From positions 1 through 50,963 of the forward strand of contig NZ_LZSY01000139.1 in the NCBI RefSeq assembly GCF_001665625.1: 50,963 nt of DNA, read 5' to 3'. Below the pieces are notes generated by a model, which was not told the DNA's origin, searched no databases, and worked only from the letters and a program-made list of their open reading frames with translations. This document shows, one piece after another, positions 33,608-42,642 of the stretch (position 1 is the stretch's first letter; each line of letters begins with the position of its first letter). The stretch comes from Mycolicibacterium peregrinum (GTDB lineage: Bacteria; Actinomycetota; Actinomycetes; Mycobacteriales; Mycobacteriaceae). Position numbers and translations under genes: made by a program.

Positions 33608-33647
33608 GTTCCCCGCGGGAACGTATCGCCACGTTCCCGAAGGGAAC
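33608..33647. promoter_or_regulatory. Twin GTTCCC-N3-GGGAAC palindromes upstream of the porin gene
   Basis: GTTCCC-CGC-GGGAAC (33608-33622) and GTTCCC-GAA-GGGAAC (33633-33647) are two copies of the same 15-bp inverted repeat with centres 25 bp apart. They lie 19-58 bp upstream of the porin start codon. The pair is well suited to a dimeric repressor or activator binding two sites. No regulator gene is adjacent. GGGAAC also resembles an ECF sigma -35 element, an alternative reading. Confidence 0.6.
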
Positions 33648-33687
33648 CTGCCTATGTACTTACCTGACCGTTGCTGGCGGCGGTCAC

Positions 33688-34536
33688 TCAGGTCGGCATT
33701 TTCAGGACGAATCCAAATTCCAGCGCCACCCAACAGGCCCCGTCGGGACCGATCGCCAACCCGTGCGGTTCGCTTCCGGACGGCAAGTCGATGGTCACCA
33801 CCTCACCGTCGCCACTGATCCGGGCGACCTGGTCGGCACCCCAGAGGCTGACCCAGACGCCATCGGTCGGGTCGGCGACCACCGCGTGCGGTTTGCCCGG
33901 CAGGTCGAGCTCCTGGATCGCGTCGTGGACCGGGATCCTGCCCACCTTGTCGGCGCGGATCTCGGTGAACCAGACCGCATCGTCGTGGGTGGCCGCGATG
34001 CCCACCGGACCGGCTGCGGCAGTGGGCAGTTCGCGAACCGTGAGATTTCCGTCGGCGGTCAGCCGGCCAACCTTGCCGGTCTCGTTGAGGGTGAACCACA
34101 ACGCGTCATCGGGCCCCTTGGTGATCATCGACGGCATCCCGCCGACCACGGCCTGGCTGCTGATCTCCCCATCGATGCCGATCCGGCAGATCTCGCCCGA
34201 CGACATCGTGGTGAACCACATGGCATCGTCTGGGCCCGCGGTGATGCCGAATGGTGAACTGCCCTCGGGCAATTCGAACGAACTCAGCTCCCCGGCCGTG
34301 GTGATCCGGCCGATGCGATCGTCACCGGAGCGAGTGAACCAGAGGGCCCCGTCCGGCCCGGCCGCGATGATCGACGGACGCGCACACTCCGCGACCGGAT
34401 ACGTGGTCACCTCACCGGCGGCCGAGACCCGGGCGACGGCGCCGGCATGCACCAGCGTCACCCACATCGCGCCGTCGCTTCCGGCCGCCAGCGCGTACGG
34501 TCCACCGTCGAGCTGAACTTTGAGCGCGTTACTCAA
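33688..34536 (-). CDS. Virginiamycin B lyase (Vgb)-like beta-propeller
   Basis: The 282-residue protein is built from seven WFT-type blades (A-M-W-F-T-T, A-L-W-F-T-L, A-V-W-F-T-E). The catalytic set of Vgb is conserved in position: H217, E256 and H258 in E-P-H, with spacing close to the known H228/E268/H270 of staphylococcal Vgb. Vgb linearises streptogramin B antibiotics by a C-O lyase reaction; proteins of this family also occur in species not known to meet streptogramins. It starts at a TTG overlapping the glgP stop (TTGA), so it is translationally coupled to glgP. Confidence 0.85.
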   Translation of the reverse strand: MSNALKVQLDGGPYALAAGSDGAMWVTLVHAGAVARVSAAGEVTTYPVAECARPSIIAAGPDGALWFTRSGDDRIGRITTAGELSSFELPEGSSPFGITAGPDDAMWFTTMSSGEICRIGIDGEISSQAVVGGMPSMITKGPDDALWFTLNETGKVGRLTADGNLTVRELPTAAAGPVGIAATHDDAVWFTEIRADKVGRIPVHDAIQELDLPGKPHAVVADPTDGVWVSLWGADQVARISGDGEVVTIDLPSGSEPHGLAIGPDGACWVALEFGFVLKMPT

Positions 34537-37124
34537 GCCAGTGCCACCAGGCCCAACTCGTTGTCCGCGGTCAGCAACCGATGGTGCGGTAACACCCGGA
34601 CGGTGTACCCCACCGGTCCGGCCACCGGCAGCGGCGTGCTCGTGGAAAACACCTCGGTGCCGCCCTCTGCCGATCCGGTGTGCGTCATCGGCACGGTCAC
34701 CGGATTCAGGATCACGTCGCCGGCGTCCACGCGGCCCAGCACGGCCTGCACCGTGACCTCGTCGGGCCTCAGCCCGGCCAACTGCACTGTGGCCGTCAGC
34801 GTCAGCTGTGACCCCAACAGCGGCGTATCCGGCAGGCCATAGCTGTCCACATCGGTGATCTGAATCTTCGGCCAGGCCTCCTGGGCACGGCGCCGGTAGG
34901 TGGCCAGTTCCCTGGCTGCACCGAACGGCTCACCCGAGGTGGCCTCGACGGTCTCGCGCAACGACAGCGCCGCAGGCATGTAGTACTTCTCGGTGTAGTC
35001 GCGCACCATGCGCGAGGCCAGCACCTTGGGCCCCAGCACCTGCAACGTGTGGCGCACCATCTCGACCCACCGCGTCGGGACGCCATGCTCGTCGCGCTCG
35101 TAGAACTTGGGTGTGACCGCATGCTCGAGCAGGTCGTACAGGGCGGCGGCCTCCAGATCGTCACGACGCGCCTCGTCCTCCACGCCGTCGGCGGTCGGGA
35201 TCTCCCATCCGTTCTCGCCGTCGTACCACTCGTCCCACCAGCCGTCCCGGATGGACAGGTTCAGCCCGCCGTTGAGCGCGCTCTTCATGCCCGACGTGCC
35301 ACACGCCTCCAGCGGCCGCAACGGATTGTTCAGCCAGACGTCACAACCCCAGTACAAAAACCGGGCCATCGACATGTCGTAATCGGGCAGGAACGCGATG
35401 CGATGGCGCACCTCCGGACGGTCGGCGAACCGCACGATCTGCTGGATCAGCGCCTTGCCCCCGTCGTCGGCCGGGTGCGACTTACCGGCCACGATCAGCT
35501 GCACCGGCCGTTTCTCGTCGAGCAGCAGCTTCTCCAGCCGCTCCGGGTCACGCAGCATCAGCGTCAACCGCTTGTAGGTCGGCACGCGCCGCGCGAACCC
35601 GACCGTCAGCACCGACGGGTCGAAAGCCGTTGCGATCCAGCCAAGTTCGGCCTCGGATGCGCCGCGTTCCAGCCAGGAACGGCGCAACCGGTCACGGACA
35701 TCGGTGATGAGCGTCTCGCGCAACTGCGAACGGATCCACCACATATGGCCGGGTTCGACCTCCTGCAGGCGTTCCCACACCGCCGGTTCGGCCGCCTCGG
35801 AGCCGATCAGCTCGCGGCCCAGTGCCAACCACTGCGGCGCCGCCCAGGTCGGGGCGTGCACACCGTTGGTGATCGAGCCGATCGGGACCTCGGCCCGGTC
35901 GAACCCCGGCCACAGGTCGTTGAACATGGCGCGGCTGACCCGGCCGTGCAGCAGCGACACCCCGTTGGCCCGCTGCGCCAGCCGCAGACCCATGTGTGCC
36001 ATGTTGAACTTCGACGGATCGTCCTCGGCACCGAACGCGACAACCCGGTCCAGCGGCACACCGGGCAGGAGCCGGGAGTCGGCGGGGCCACCGGGTGGGC
36101 TGCCGAAGTAGCTCCTGATCATCTCGACCGGGAACCGGTCGATCCCGGCAGGCACCGGAGTGTGGGTGGTGAACACCGTCGAGGAACGCACCACCGTCAG
36201 TGCGGTGTCGAAATCCAGTCCCGCCGCGACCAGTTCGCGGATACGCTCCACGCCAAGAAATCCGGCGTGACCCTCGTTCATGTGGAAAACCTCAGGGGCA
36301 GGCAGGTTTTCGATCTCGGTGAACGCCCGGATCGCACGAATACCGCCGATGCCGGCCAGTATCTCCTGCTTGATCCGGTGTTCCTGATCGCCGCCGTAGA
36401 GGCGGTCGGTGACCCCGCGCAGTTCGTGCTCGTTCTCCGGAACATCGGAATCGAGCAGGAGCAGCGGAATCCGGCCCACCTGCGCGATCCAGACCCGAGC
36501 CCGCAGTTCCCGGGCCTCCGGCAACGCCAACTCCACCAGTACCGGTGCCCCGGACGCGTCGGTGAGCAGACGCAACGGCAGGCCCTGCGGGTCCAGCGAC
36601 GGATAGGTCTCGTGCTGCCAACCGTCGGCAGTCAACGACTGCCGAAAGTAACCCGAGCGGTAGTAGAGACCGACCGCGATCAACGGCAGCCCCAGATCCG
36701 ACGCGGATTTCAGATGGTCGCCGGCCAGGATGCCCAGGCCGCCCGAATAGTTGGGCAGCACCTCGGCGACGCCGAACTCCATCGAGAAGTACGCGATGCC
36801 CTTCGGCATGGCGACGCCGTCGTCGATCTGCTGCTGGTACCACAGCGGGCGGCTCAGATAGTTGTCCAGGTCGGCGGCCAGCTCGTCGAGCCGGCCCAGG
36901 AAGGATTCGTCGCCCGCCAGTTCGTCCAGCCGTTGCGGACTGACCGCCCCCAGCAACGCCACCGGATCCCCCTTGGTCTGCTGCCACAGCTCGGAGTCGA
37001 GCATGGCAAACAGATCCTGGGTGGGTTTGTGCCACGACCAGCGCAGGTTGATCGACAGCCGTTCCAGCGCCGCCAACCGCTCGGGAAGGTGCGCGCGGAC
37101 GGTGAACCTTCTGAGGGCTTTCAC
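34533..37124 (-). CDS. glgP: Alpha-glucan phosphorylase GlgP (Rv1328)
   Basis: The GTG at 37124 gives 863 residues, the same length as M. tuberculosis GlgP and the same opening K-A-L-R-R-F-T-V-R-A-H. It is a PLP-dependent phosphorylase releasing glucose-1-phosphate from alpha-1,4-glucans. The PLP-lysine block is G-T-S-G-M-K-S-A-L-N-G-G. The longer ATG at 37145 was not used. It is divergent from glgE across 200 bp and overlaps the downstream vgb-like gene by TTGA. Confidence 0.95.
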   Translation of the reverse strand: MKALRRFTVRAHLPERLAALERLSINLRWSWHKPTQDLFAMLDSELWQQTKGDPVALLGAVSPQRLDELAGDESFLGRLDELAADLDNYLSRPLWYQQQIDDGVAMPKGIAYFSMEFGVAEVLPNYSGGLGILAGDHLKSASDLGLPLIAVGLYYRSGYFRQSLTADGWQHETYPSLDPQGLPLRLLTDASGAPVLVELALPEARELRARVWIAQVGRIPLLLLDSDVPENEHELRGVTDRLYGGDQEHRIKQEILAGIGGIRAIRAFTEIENLPAPEVFHMNEGHAGFLGVERIRELVAAGLDFDTALTVVRSSTVFTTHTPVPAGIDRFPVEMIRSYFGSPPGGPADSRLLPGVPLDRVVAFGAEDDPSKFNMAHMGLRLAQRANGVSLLHGRVSRAMFNDLWPGFDRAEVPIGSITNGVHAPTWAAPQWLALGRELIGSEAAEPAVWERLQEVEPGHMWWIRSQLRETLITDVRDRLRRSWLERGASEAELGWIATAFDPSVLTVGFARRVPTYKRLTLMLRDPERLEKLLLDEKRPVQLIVAGKSHPADDGGKALIQQIVRFADRPEVRHRIAFLPDYDMSMARFLYWGCDVWLNNPLRPLEACGTSGMKSALNGGLNLSIRDGWWDEWYDGENGWEIPTADGVEDEARRDDLEAAALYDLLEHAVTPKFYERDEHGVPTRWVEMVRHTLQVLGPKVLASRMVRDYTEKYYMPAALSLRETVEATSGEPFGAARELATYRRRAQEAWPKIQITDVDSYGLPDTPLLGSQLTLTATVQLAGLRPDEVTVQAVLGRVDAGDVILNPVTVPMTHTGSAEGGTEVFSTSTPLPVAGPVGYTVRVLPHHRLLTADNELGLVALA

Positions 37125-37324
37125 GCGATCCAACCTTACTGACAATTCCGGGTCGTGCAGCGGTGAGCGATATCCGTTCAGACGGTGTTATCCGTACGAG
37201 CGGCGGTCTGGTCATGCTTAACGCCCGCCAGATTGGGCAGCCCATTACGGTGGGTATCAGACACGCGACAAGGCGAGTGCACGAGAGACAGCCGCTTGAT
37301 CGAGACGACGTGAGGAGTGGATGG
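37125..37324. other. Divergent glgP/glgE intergenic region
   Basis: This 200-bp gap must hold the promoters for glgP (leftward) and glgE-glgB (rightward). Short ATCCGT repeats occur near 37170-37195, and a GAGGAG ribosome site precedes the glgE GTG. No clear palindrome, operator or RNA element was identified. Confidence 0.6.
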
Positions 37325-39421
37325 GTGGCCGGTCGAATCGGAATCGACGATGTCGCGCCTGTGATCTTCGGCGGACAGTTCCCGGCAAAAGCCGTCGTCG
37401 GCGAGGTGGTGCCGGTGCGCGCCACCGTCTGGCGCGAGGGACATGACGCGGTCGCGGCCACCTTGGTCGTGCGGTATCTCGGTACGGACTACCCGCAGCT
37501 GGCGACCGGACCCGGCACCGCGGCCGCGCCGGTGCCCATCGACACCGTGCTGCCCACCAACCCGGGGGTGCGTCCTTCGCAACGCATCAAGCCCCAGGCC
37601 CTGCCGATGTCCACCGGAAACACCCCCGATGTCTTTCACGGCCAGTTCACGCCCGACACCGTCGGCCTGTGGACCTACCGGGTCGACGGCTGGGGCGATC
37701 CGCTGTCCACCTGGCGGCACGCGGTCGAGGCCAAGCTCGGCGCAGGTCAGAGCGAAGCCGAGTTGTCCAACGACCTTCTGGTCGGGGCGCGTCTGCTCGA
37801 GCGCGCCGCCGCGGGGGTGCCCCGCAAACTGCGTGATCCGCTGATCGAGGCCGCCGCGGCACTGCGTATCCCCGGTGACCCGTTCCGCCGTGCGGGGGCG
37901 GCACTGTCCGAAGAGGTCACCGAACTGCTCGAGCAGTACCCGTTGCGCGAGTTGGTCACCCGCGGTGAGCAATACGGTGTCTGGGTGGACCGGCCGCTGG
38001 CCAGGTTCTCGTCGTGGTACGAGATGTTCCCGCGGTCCACGGGCGGCTGGGACAAGGCCGGACATCCCGTGCACGGGACATTCGCCACCGCCGCCGAGCA
38101 GCTGCCCCGGATCGCCCGCATGGGTTTCAACATCGTGTATCTGCCGCCCATCCACCCGATCGGCAAGGTGCATCGCAAGGGACGCAACAACGCGGTCACC
38201 GCCGCACCGGACGACGTCGGGTCACCGTGGGCCATCGGCAGCGACGAGGGCGGCCACGATGCCGTGCACCCTGCACTCGGCACGATCGACGACTTCGACG
38301 ACTTCGTGGCCGCCGCCCGAAAACAAGGTGTCGAGGTGGCACTCGATCTCGCATTGCAGTGCGCGCCGGATCACCCATGGGCCGCAGCGCATCCGGAGTG
38401 GTTCACGGTACTGCCCGACGGCACCATCGCGTACGCGGAGAATCCGCCCAAGAAATACCAGGACATCTACCCGCTCAACTTCGACAACGATCCCGCCGGC
38501 CTGTACCACGAGGTGCTGCGGGTGGTGCGGTTCTGGATCTCGCACGGTGTCAAGGTGTTCCGCGTCGACAACCCGCACACCAAACCGCCGAACTTCTGGG
38601 TCTGGCTGATCGCCGCGGTCAAGAACGAAGATCCGGACGTGCTGTTCCTGTCCGAGGCCTTCACCCGTCCCGCCCGGCTCTACGGGCTGGCCAAGCGCGG
38701 TTTCACCCAGTCCTACACGTACTTCACCTGGCGTACCAACAAGTGGGAGCTGACCGAGTTCGGCAACGAGATCACCGCGAACGCCGACAGCGCACGGCCC
38801 AGCCTGTGGGTCAACACGCCCGACATCCTGCACGAGTCGCTGCAACACGGCGGTCCCGGGATGTTCGCGATCCGCGCGGTGCTGGCCGCCACCATGAGCC
38901 CGTCATGGGGCATGTATTCGGGTTTCGAACTGTTCGAGCACCGAGCCGTCCGGGAGGGCAGCGAGGAATACCTGGATTCGGAGAAATACGAGCTGCGTCC
39001 CCGTGATTTCGCGGCGGCGATGGCCGAGGGCCGTTCGCTCGAACCGTTCGTGACCCGCCTCAACGAGATCCGGCGCCTGCACCCGGCCCTACGCCAGCTT
39101 CGGACCCTGACCTTCCACCACGTCGACAACGACGCACTGCTCGCCTACAGCAAGTTCGACCCGATCACCGGAGACACCGTGCTCGTGGTGGTCACGCTCA
39201 ACGCGTTCGGCCCGGAAGAAGCCATGTTGTGGTTGAACATGGAGACACTGGGTATGGAATCGCATGACCGGTTCTGGGTACGCGACGAGATCACCGGCGA
39301 GGAATATCAATGGGGACAGTCGAATTACGTCCGCCTCGACCCCGCCAAGGCGGTGGCACACGTGCTGAACATGCCGCTCGTACCCTATGAGCAACGACTG
39401 GGCTTGCTACGCAGGGAATGA
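37325..39421 (+). CDS. glgE: Maltosyltransferase GlgE (Rv1327c)
   Basis: GlgE transfers maltosyl units from maltose-1-phosphate to alpha-glucan (GH13_3), the key step of the trehalose-to-glucan pathway. The GTG at 37325 follows a GAGGAG site by 7 bp and gives 698 residues (M. tuberculosis: 701). The catalytic nucleophile D415 in R-V-D-N-P-H-T-K and acid/base E444 in L-S-E-A-F are 29 residues apart, as in Streptomyces GlgE. The frame is open upstream to 37163 without homologous sequence. glgB follows 7 bp later. Confidence 0.95.
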   Translation: MAGRIGIDDVAPVIFGGQFPAKAVVGEVVPVRATVWREGHDAVAATLVVRYLGTDYPQLATGPGTAAAPVPIDTVLPTNPGVRPSQRIKPQALPMSTGNTPDVFHGQFTPDTVGLWTYRVDGWGDPLSTWRHAVEAKLGAGQSEAELSNDLLVGARLLERAAAGVPRKLRDPLIEAAAALRIPGDPFRRAGAALSEEVTELLEQYPLRELVTRGEQYGVWVDRPLARFSSWYEMFPRSTGGWDKAGHPVHGTFATAAEQLPRIARMGFNIVYLPPIHPIGKVHRKGRNNAVTAAPDDVGSPWAIGSDEGGHDAVHPALGTIDDFDDFVAAARKQGVEVALDLALQCAPDHPWAAAHPEWFTVLPDGTIAYAENPPKKYQDIYPLNFDNDPAGLYHEVLRVVRFWISHGVKVFRVDNPHTKPPNFWVWLIAAVKNEDPDVLFLSEAFTRPARLYGLAKRGFTQSYTYFTWRTNKWELTEFGNEITANADSARPSLWVNTPDILHESLQHGGPGMFAIRAVLAATMSPSWGMYSGFELFEHRAVREGSEEYLDSEKYELRPRDFAAAMAEGRSLEPFVTRLNEIRRLHPALRQLRTLTFHHVDNDALLAYSKFDPITGDTVLVVVTLNAFGPEEAMLWLNMETLGMESHDRFWVRDEITGEEYQWGQSNYVRLDPAKAVAHVLNMPLVPYEQRLGLLRRE

Positions 39422-39428
39422 GAACAAG

Positions 39429-41636
39429 ATGACGAGAAGCAACCACCTCACCGACAGACATCTGCGGCCCGACCCATCGGACATCCAGCGACTGCTGATC
39501 GGGCAACACCACGACCCGCATTCGGTGCTGGGGGCCCACGAGTACAACGGCCGGACCGTGATCCGGGCCTACCGCCCGCACGCCGCCAAGGTCGTGGCGG
39601 TGATCGGCGGCGACCGATTCCCCATGCAGCACATCGACTCCGGACTTTTTGCGGTGGCCGTTCCGTTCGCCGGCCTGGCCGACTACCGCCTGGAGATCGG
39701 CTATCCCGGCGCCGACGAATCCATCTTCACCCTCACCACCGCCGACGCCTACCGGTTCCTGCCCACCCTCGGCGAACTTGACCTTCATCTTTTCGCCGAA
39801 GGGCGCCATGAACGCCTCTGGGAGATCCTGGGCGCGCATCCGCGCAGTTTCACCACCCCTGACGGGGTCGTCGAGGGCGTGTCGTTCGCCGTGTGGGCAC
39901 CGAATGCCAAGGGCGTCAGCGTGATCGGTGACTTCAATCACTGGGACGGCAACGAGGCCCAGATGCGGGCGCTGGGCTCGTCGGGGGTCTGGGAGTTGTT
40001 CTGGCCGGGGTTCCCGGTCGACGGCCTGTACAAATTCCGCGTCCACGGCGCCGGCGGGTTCACCACCGACCGCGCAGATCCGATGGCCTTCGCCACCGAG
40101 GTGCCGCCGCAAACTGCGTCGCGCGTCACCACCAGCTCGTACACCTGGACCGACGGCAAGTGGATGACCCAGCGCGCCGCACAGAATCCGGTGTTCGAGC
40201 CGATGAGCACCTACGAGGTGCACCTGATGTCGTGGCGTCCCGGGCTCAGCTACCGGCAGTTGGCCACCGAACTCACCGAATATGTTGTGGAACAGGGTTT
40301 CACCCATGTCGAACTGCTCCCCGTGGCGGAGCACCCGTTCGGCGGATCGTGGGGCTACCAGGTCACGTCCTATTACGCCCCGACCTCCCGGTTGGGAACA
40401 CCTGACGATTTTCGGTTCCTGGTGGATTCACTGCACCGGGCTGGGATCGGGGTGATCGTCGACTGGGTCCCGGCCCATTTCCCCAAAGACGCCTGGGCCC
40501 TTGGCCGTTTCGACGGCACGCCGCTGTACGAGCATTCCGACCCGCGCCGCGGGGAACAGCTCGACTGGGGTACTTACGTCTTCGACTTCGGTCGCCCCGA
40601 GGTCCGCAATTTCCTCGTCGCCAATGCGCTGTACTGGCTGCAGGAGTACCACGTCGATGGCCTGCGCGTCGATGCCGTCGCCTCGATGCTCTACCTCGAC
40701 TACTCCCGCCCCGAGGGGGGTTGGACGCCCAACATCTACGGCGGGCGGGAGAACTTGGAGGCGGTGCAGTTCCTGCAGGAGATGAACGCCACCGTGCACA
40801 AGGCGAACCCCGGAATCGTCACGATCGCCGAGGAGTCGACGTCCTGGCCCGGCGTCACCCGCCCGACCAACCTCGGCGGCCTTGGGTTCTCGATGAAATG
40901 GAACATGGGTTGGATGAACGACACGCTCGACTACGTCAGCCATGACCCGGTGCATCGCAGCTACCACCATCACGAGATGACGTTCTCGATGCTGTACGCG
41001 TTCAGTGAGAACTATGTGCTGCCCATCAGCCACGACGAGGTCGTGCACGGAAAGGGCACGCTGTGGACCCGGATGCCCGGCGACGACCACGCCAAGGCCG
41101 CCGGCCTGCGCAGCCTGCTGGCCTACCAGTGGGCCCATCCGGGCAAGCAACTGCTGTTCATGGGCCAGGAATTCGGACAGCGGGCCGAATGGTCCGAGGA
41201 GCGCGGGCTGGACTGGTTCCAGCTCGACGAGCAAGGCTTCTCCGGCGGCGTACAACGCCTGGTGCGCGATCTCAACGGGATCTACGCGCGCCACCCGGCG
41301 TTGTGGAGCCGCGACACCAGCCCCGAGGGCTATTCGTGGATCGACGCCAACGACTCCGCAAACAACGTGCTGAGCTTCCTTCGGTTCGGTGCCGACGGTT
41401 CCGTGCTGGCCTGCGTGGTGAACTTCGCCGGCAGCGAGCACAGCGAATACCGGCTCGGTCTACCTCATGCCGGTGACTGGCAGGAGGTGCTCAACACCGA
41501 CGCGACGATCTACAACGGGTCCGGTATCGGGAACATGGGCGCGGTGCAGGCCACAGACGAGCCGTGGCACGGCCGCCCAGCCTCTGCGGTGATGGTTCTG
41601 CCGCCGCTGGCGATGCTGTGGTTCGAGCCCGCCTGA
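39429..41636 (+). CDS. glgB: 1,4-alpha-glucan branching enzyme GlgB (Rv1326c)
   Basis: The GH13 branching enzyme has 735 residues from ATG 39429, close to the 731 of M. tuberculosis; the longer frame would overlap glgE. N-terminal CBM48-type domains lead to the catalytic barrel. D415 in R-V-D-A-V-A and E468 in A-E-E-S-T are 53 residues apart, matching the nucleophile and acid/base of E. coli GlgB. It acts with GlgE to build methylated or branched alpha-glucans. A strong hairpin follows the stop. Confidence 0.95.
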   Translation: MTRSNHLTDRHLRPDPSDIQRLLIGQHHDPHSVLGAHEYNGRTVIRAYRPHAAKVVAVIGGDRFPMQHIDSGLFAVAVPFAGLADYRLEIGYPGADESIFTLTTADAYRFLPTLGELDLHLFAEGRHERLWEILGAHPRSFTTPDGVVEGVSFAVWAPNAKGVSVIGDFNHWDGNEAQMRALGSSGVWELFWPGFPVDGLYKFRVHGAGGFTTDRADPMAFATEVPPQTASRVTTSSYTWTDGKWMTQRAAQNPVFEPMSTYEVHLMSWRPGLSYRQLATELTEYVVEQGFTHVELLPVAEHPFGGSWGYQVTSYYAPTSRLGTPDDFRFLVDSLHRAGIGVIVDWVPAHFPKDAWALGRFDGTPLYEHSDPRRGEQLDWGTYVFDFGRPEVRNFLVANALYWLQEYHVDGLRVDAVASMLYLDYSRPEGGWTPNIYGGRENLEAVQFLQEMNATVHKANPGIVTIAEESTSWPGVTRPTNLGGLGFSMKWNMGWMNDTLDYVSHDPVHRSYHHHEMTFSMLYAFSENYVLPISHDEVVHGKGTLWTRMPGDDHAKAAGLRSLLAYQWAHPGKQLLFMGQEFGQRAEWSEERGLDWFQLDEQGFSGGVQRLVRDLNGIYARHPALWSRDTSPEGYSWIDANDSANNVLSFLRFGADGSVLACVVNFAGSEHSEYRLGLPHAGDWQEVLNTDATIYNGSGIGNMGAVQATDEPWHGRPASAVMVLPPLAMLWFEPA

Positions 41637-41650
41637 CGCGCGACTCCACC

Positions 41651-41712
41651 GCCGAGCAGACGCAAAACTGCCCCTTTTCACGCGAAAAGGGGCAGTTTTG
41701 TGTCTGCTCGGC
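41651..41712. terminator. 62-nt inverted repeat between convergent glgB and thioredoxin-like genes
   Basis: The arms GCCGAGCAGACGCAAAACTG+CCCCTTTTC and their complement pair over 29 bp with one G-U pair and a 4-nt ACGC loop. The element fills nearly the whole 84-bp gap between two converging stop codons and could terminate transcription from both sides. Its length and the GAGCAGACGCAAAA ends resemble repetitive hairpins I recall in mycobacterial intergenic regions, so it may also be a dispersed repeat. Confidence 0.8.
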
Positions 41713-41720
41713 GAAAGTGC

Positions 41721-42629
41721 TCAGTAGAGCGCGTTGGCCAGATTGCGACGGCCGGCCACCACCTCGGGATCGGCGGGGTCGAACAGGTCGAACAGCTCGA
41801 TGAGACGGGTCCGCACCTTGGTCCGGTCGTCGCCGGCGGTGCGCTTGATCAGTGCGATGAGCCGATCGAAGGCGGCCGACACCTCTTGAGCCAGGAGTTC
41901 GGCATCGGCCGCGGCGAAGGCGGCGTCGATGTCGTCGGGAGCAGCGTCGGCGACGGCAACGGCATCGGGGCGCTGCGCGCTGGCCCGCTGCAGGAACGCG
42001 ATCTGTCGCACCGCGCCCTTGGCCTCGGCATGGTTGGGCTGGGCATCGAGAATCGCCTGATACGCGGCGGCCGCGGCGGGGAAGTCCCCTTCGTCCAGGT
42101 GGGCACGGGCCGCAGCGAGCTCGGGATCGACCTGCTCCGCCTCGTCGTCACCGTCACCGGACCCTGTCAGCTTGCCCGCGGTCGCGTCGAGGAGCGAATC
42201 GACCCAGCGACGGAGTTCGTCGGCTGGCTGAGAGCCCTGGAAGCTGGCGATCGGCTGGCCTCCGGCAAGCGCAACCACGGTGGGCACGCCCTGGATGCCG
42301 AACATCTGCGCCACCCTCGGGGTGGTGTCGACGTTGACCAGCGCCAGGGACCATTTGCCGTTGTCGGCGTCAGCCAGACCGGCCAGGGTCTCCCCCAGCG
42401 CGGCACTGGAATCGCTGCGCGGCGACCACAGCAGCACCACCACCGGCACCTGACCGGAGCGGACCAGCACCTCGGCTTCGAAGTTGGCTTCGTTGACCTC
42501 GGTGACATTCGGGCCGCCGGGCGCACTGGGGCTGCCACCGCCGGCGCCCGCCGCGGGCCGCTGCTTGAGTGCCGAGAGGTCAACAGCGCCGGCCAGCGCC
42601 GGCCCCACAGAAGGTCGTGGACGAGTCAC
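41721..42629 (-). CDS. Thioredoxin-fold protein lacking CxxC, with TPR-like tail (Rv1324)
   Basis: The GTG at 42629 gives 302 residues (Rv1324: 304). After a short low-complexity N terminus comes a thioredoxin fold (VTEVNEANFEAEVLVRS, VPVVVLLWSPRSD, GIQGVPTVVALAGG). The usual W-C-G-P-C is replaced by W-S-P-R-S-D, and no cysteine is present in the protein, so redox catalysis is excluded. The C-terminal half is helical and TPR-like (AAAAYQAILDAQPNHAEAKG), like the YbbN/CnoX chaperone-holdase family. A folding or holdase role is the best guess. Confidence 0.9.
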   Translation of the reverse strand: MTRPRPSVGPALAGAVDLSALKQRPAAGAGGGSPSAPGGPNVTEVNEANFEAEVLVRSGQVPVVVLLWSPRSDSSAALGETLAGLADADNGKWSLALVNVDTTPRVAQMFGIQGVPTVVALAGGQPIASFQGSQPADELRRWVDSLLDATAGKLTGSGDGDDEAEQVDPELAAARAHLDEGDFPAAAAAYQAILDAQPNHAEAKGAVRQIAFLQRASAQRPDAVAVADAAPDDIDAAFAAADAELLAQEVSAAFDRLIALIKRTAGDDRTKVRTRLIELFDLFDPADPEVVAGRRNLANALY

Positions 42630-42642
42630 GCCATCAAGTCTG

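Noticed and set aside
35049..37142. 697-residue open frame on the plus strand
   Set aside because: It is antisense to glgP, has Arg/Gln/His-rich shadow composition and no motif; glgP is certain.
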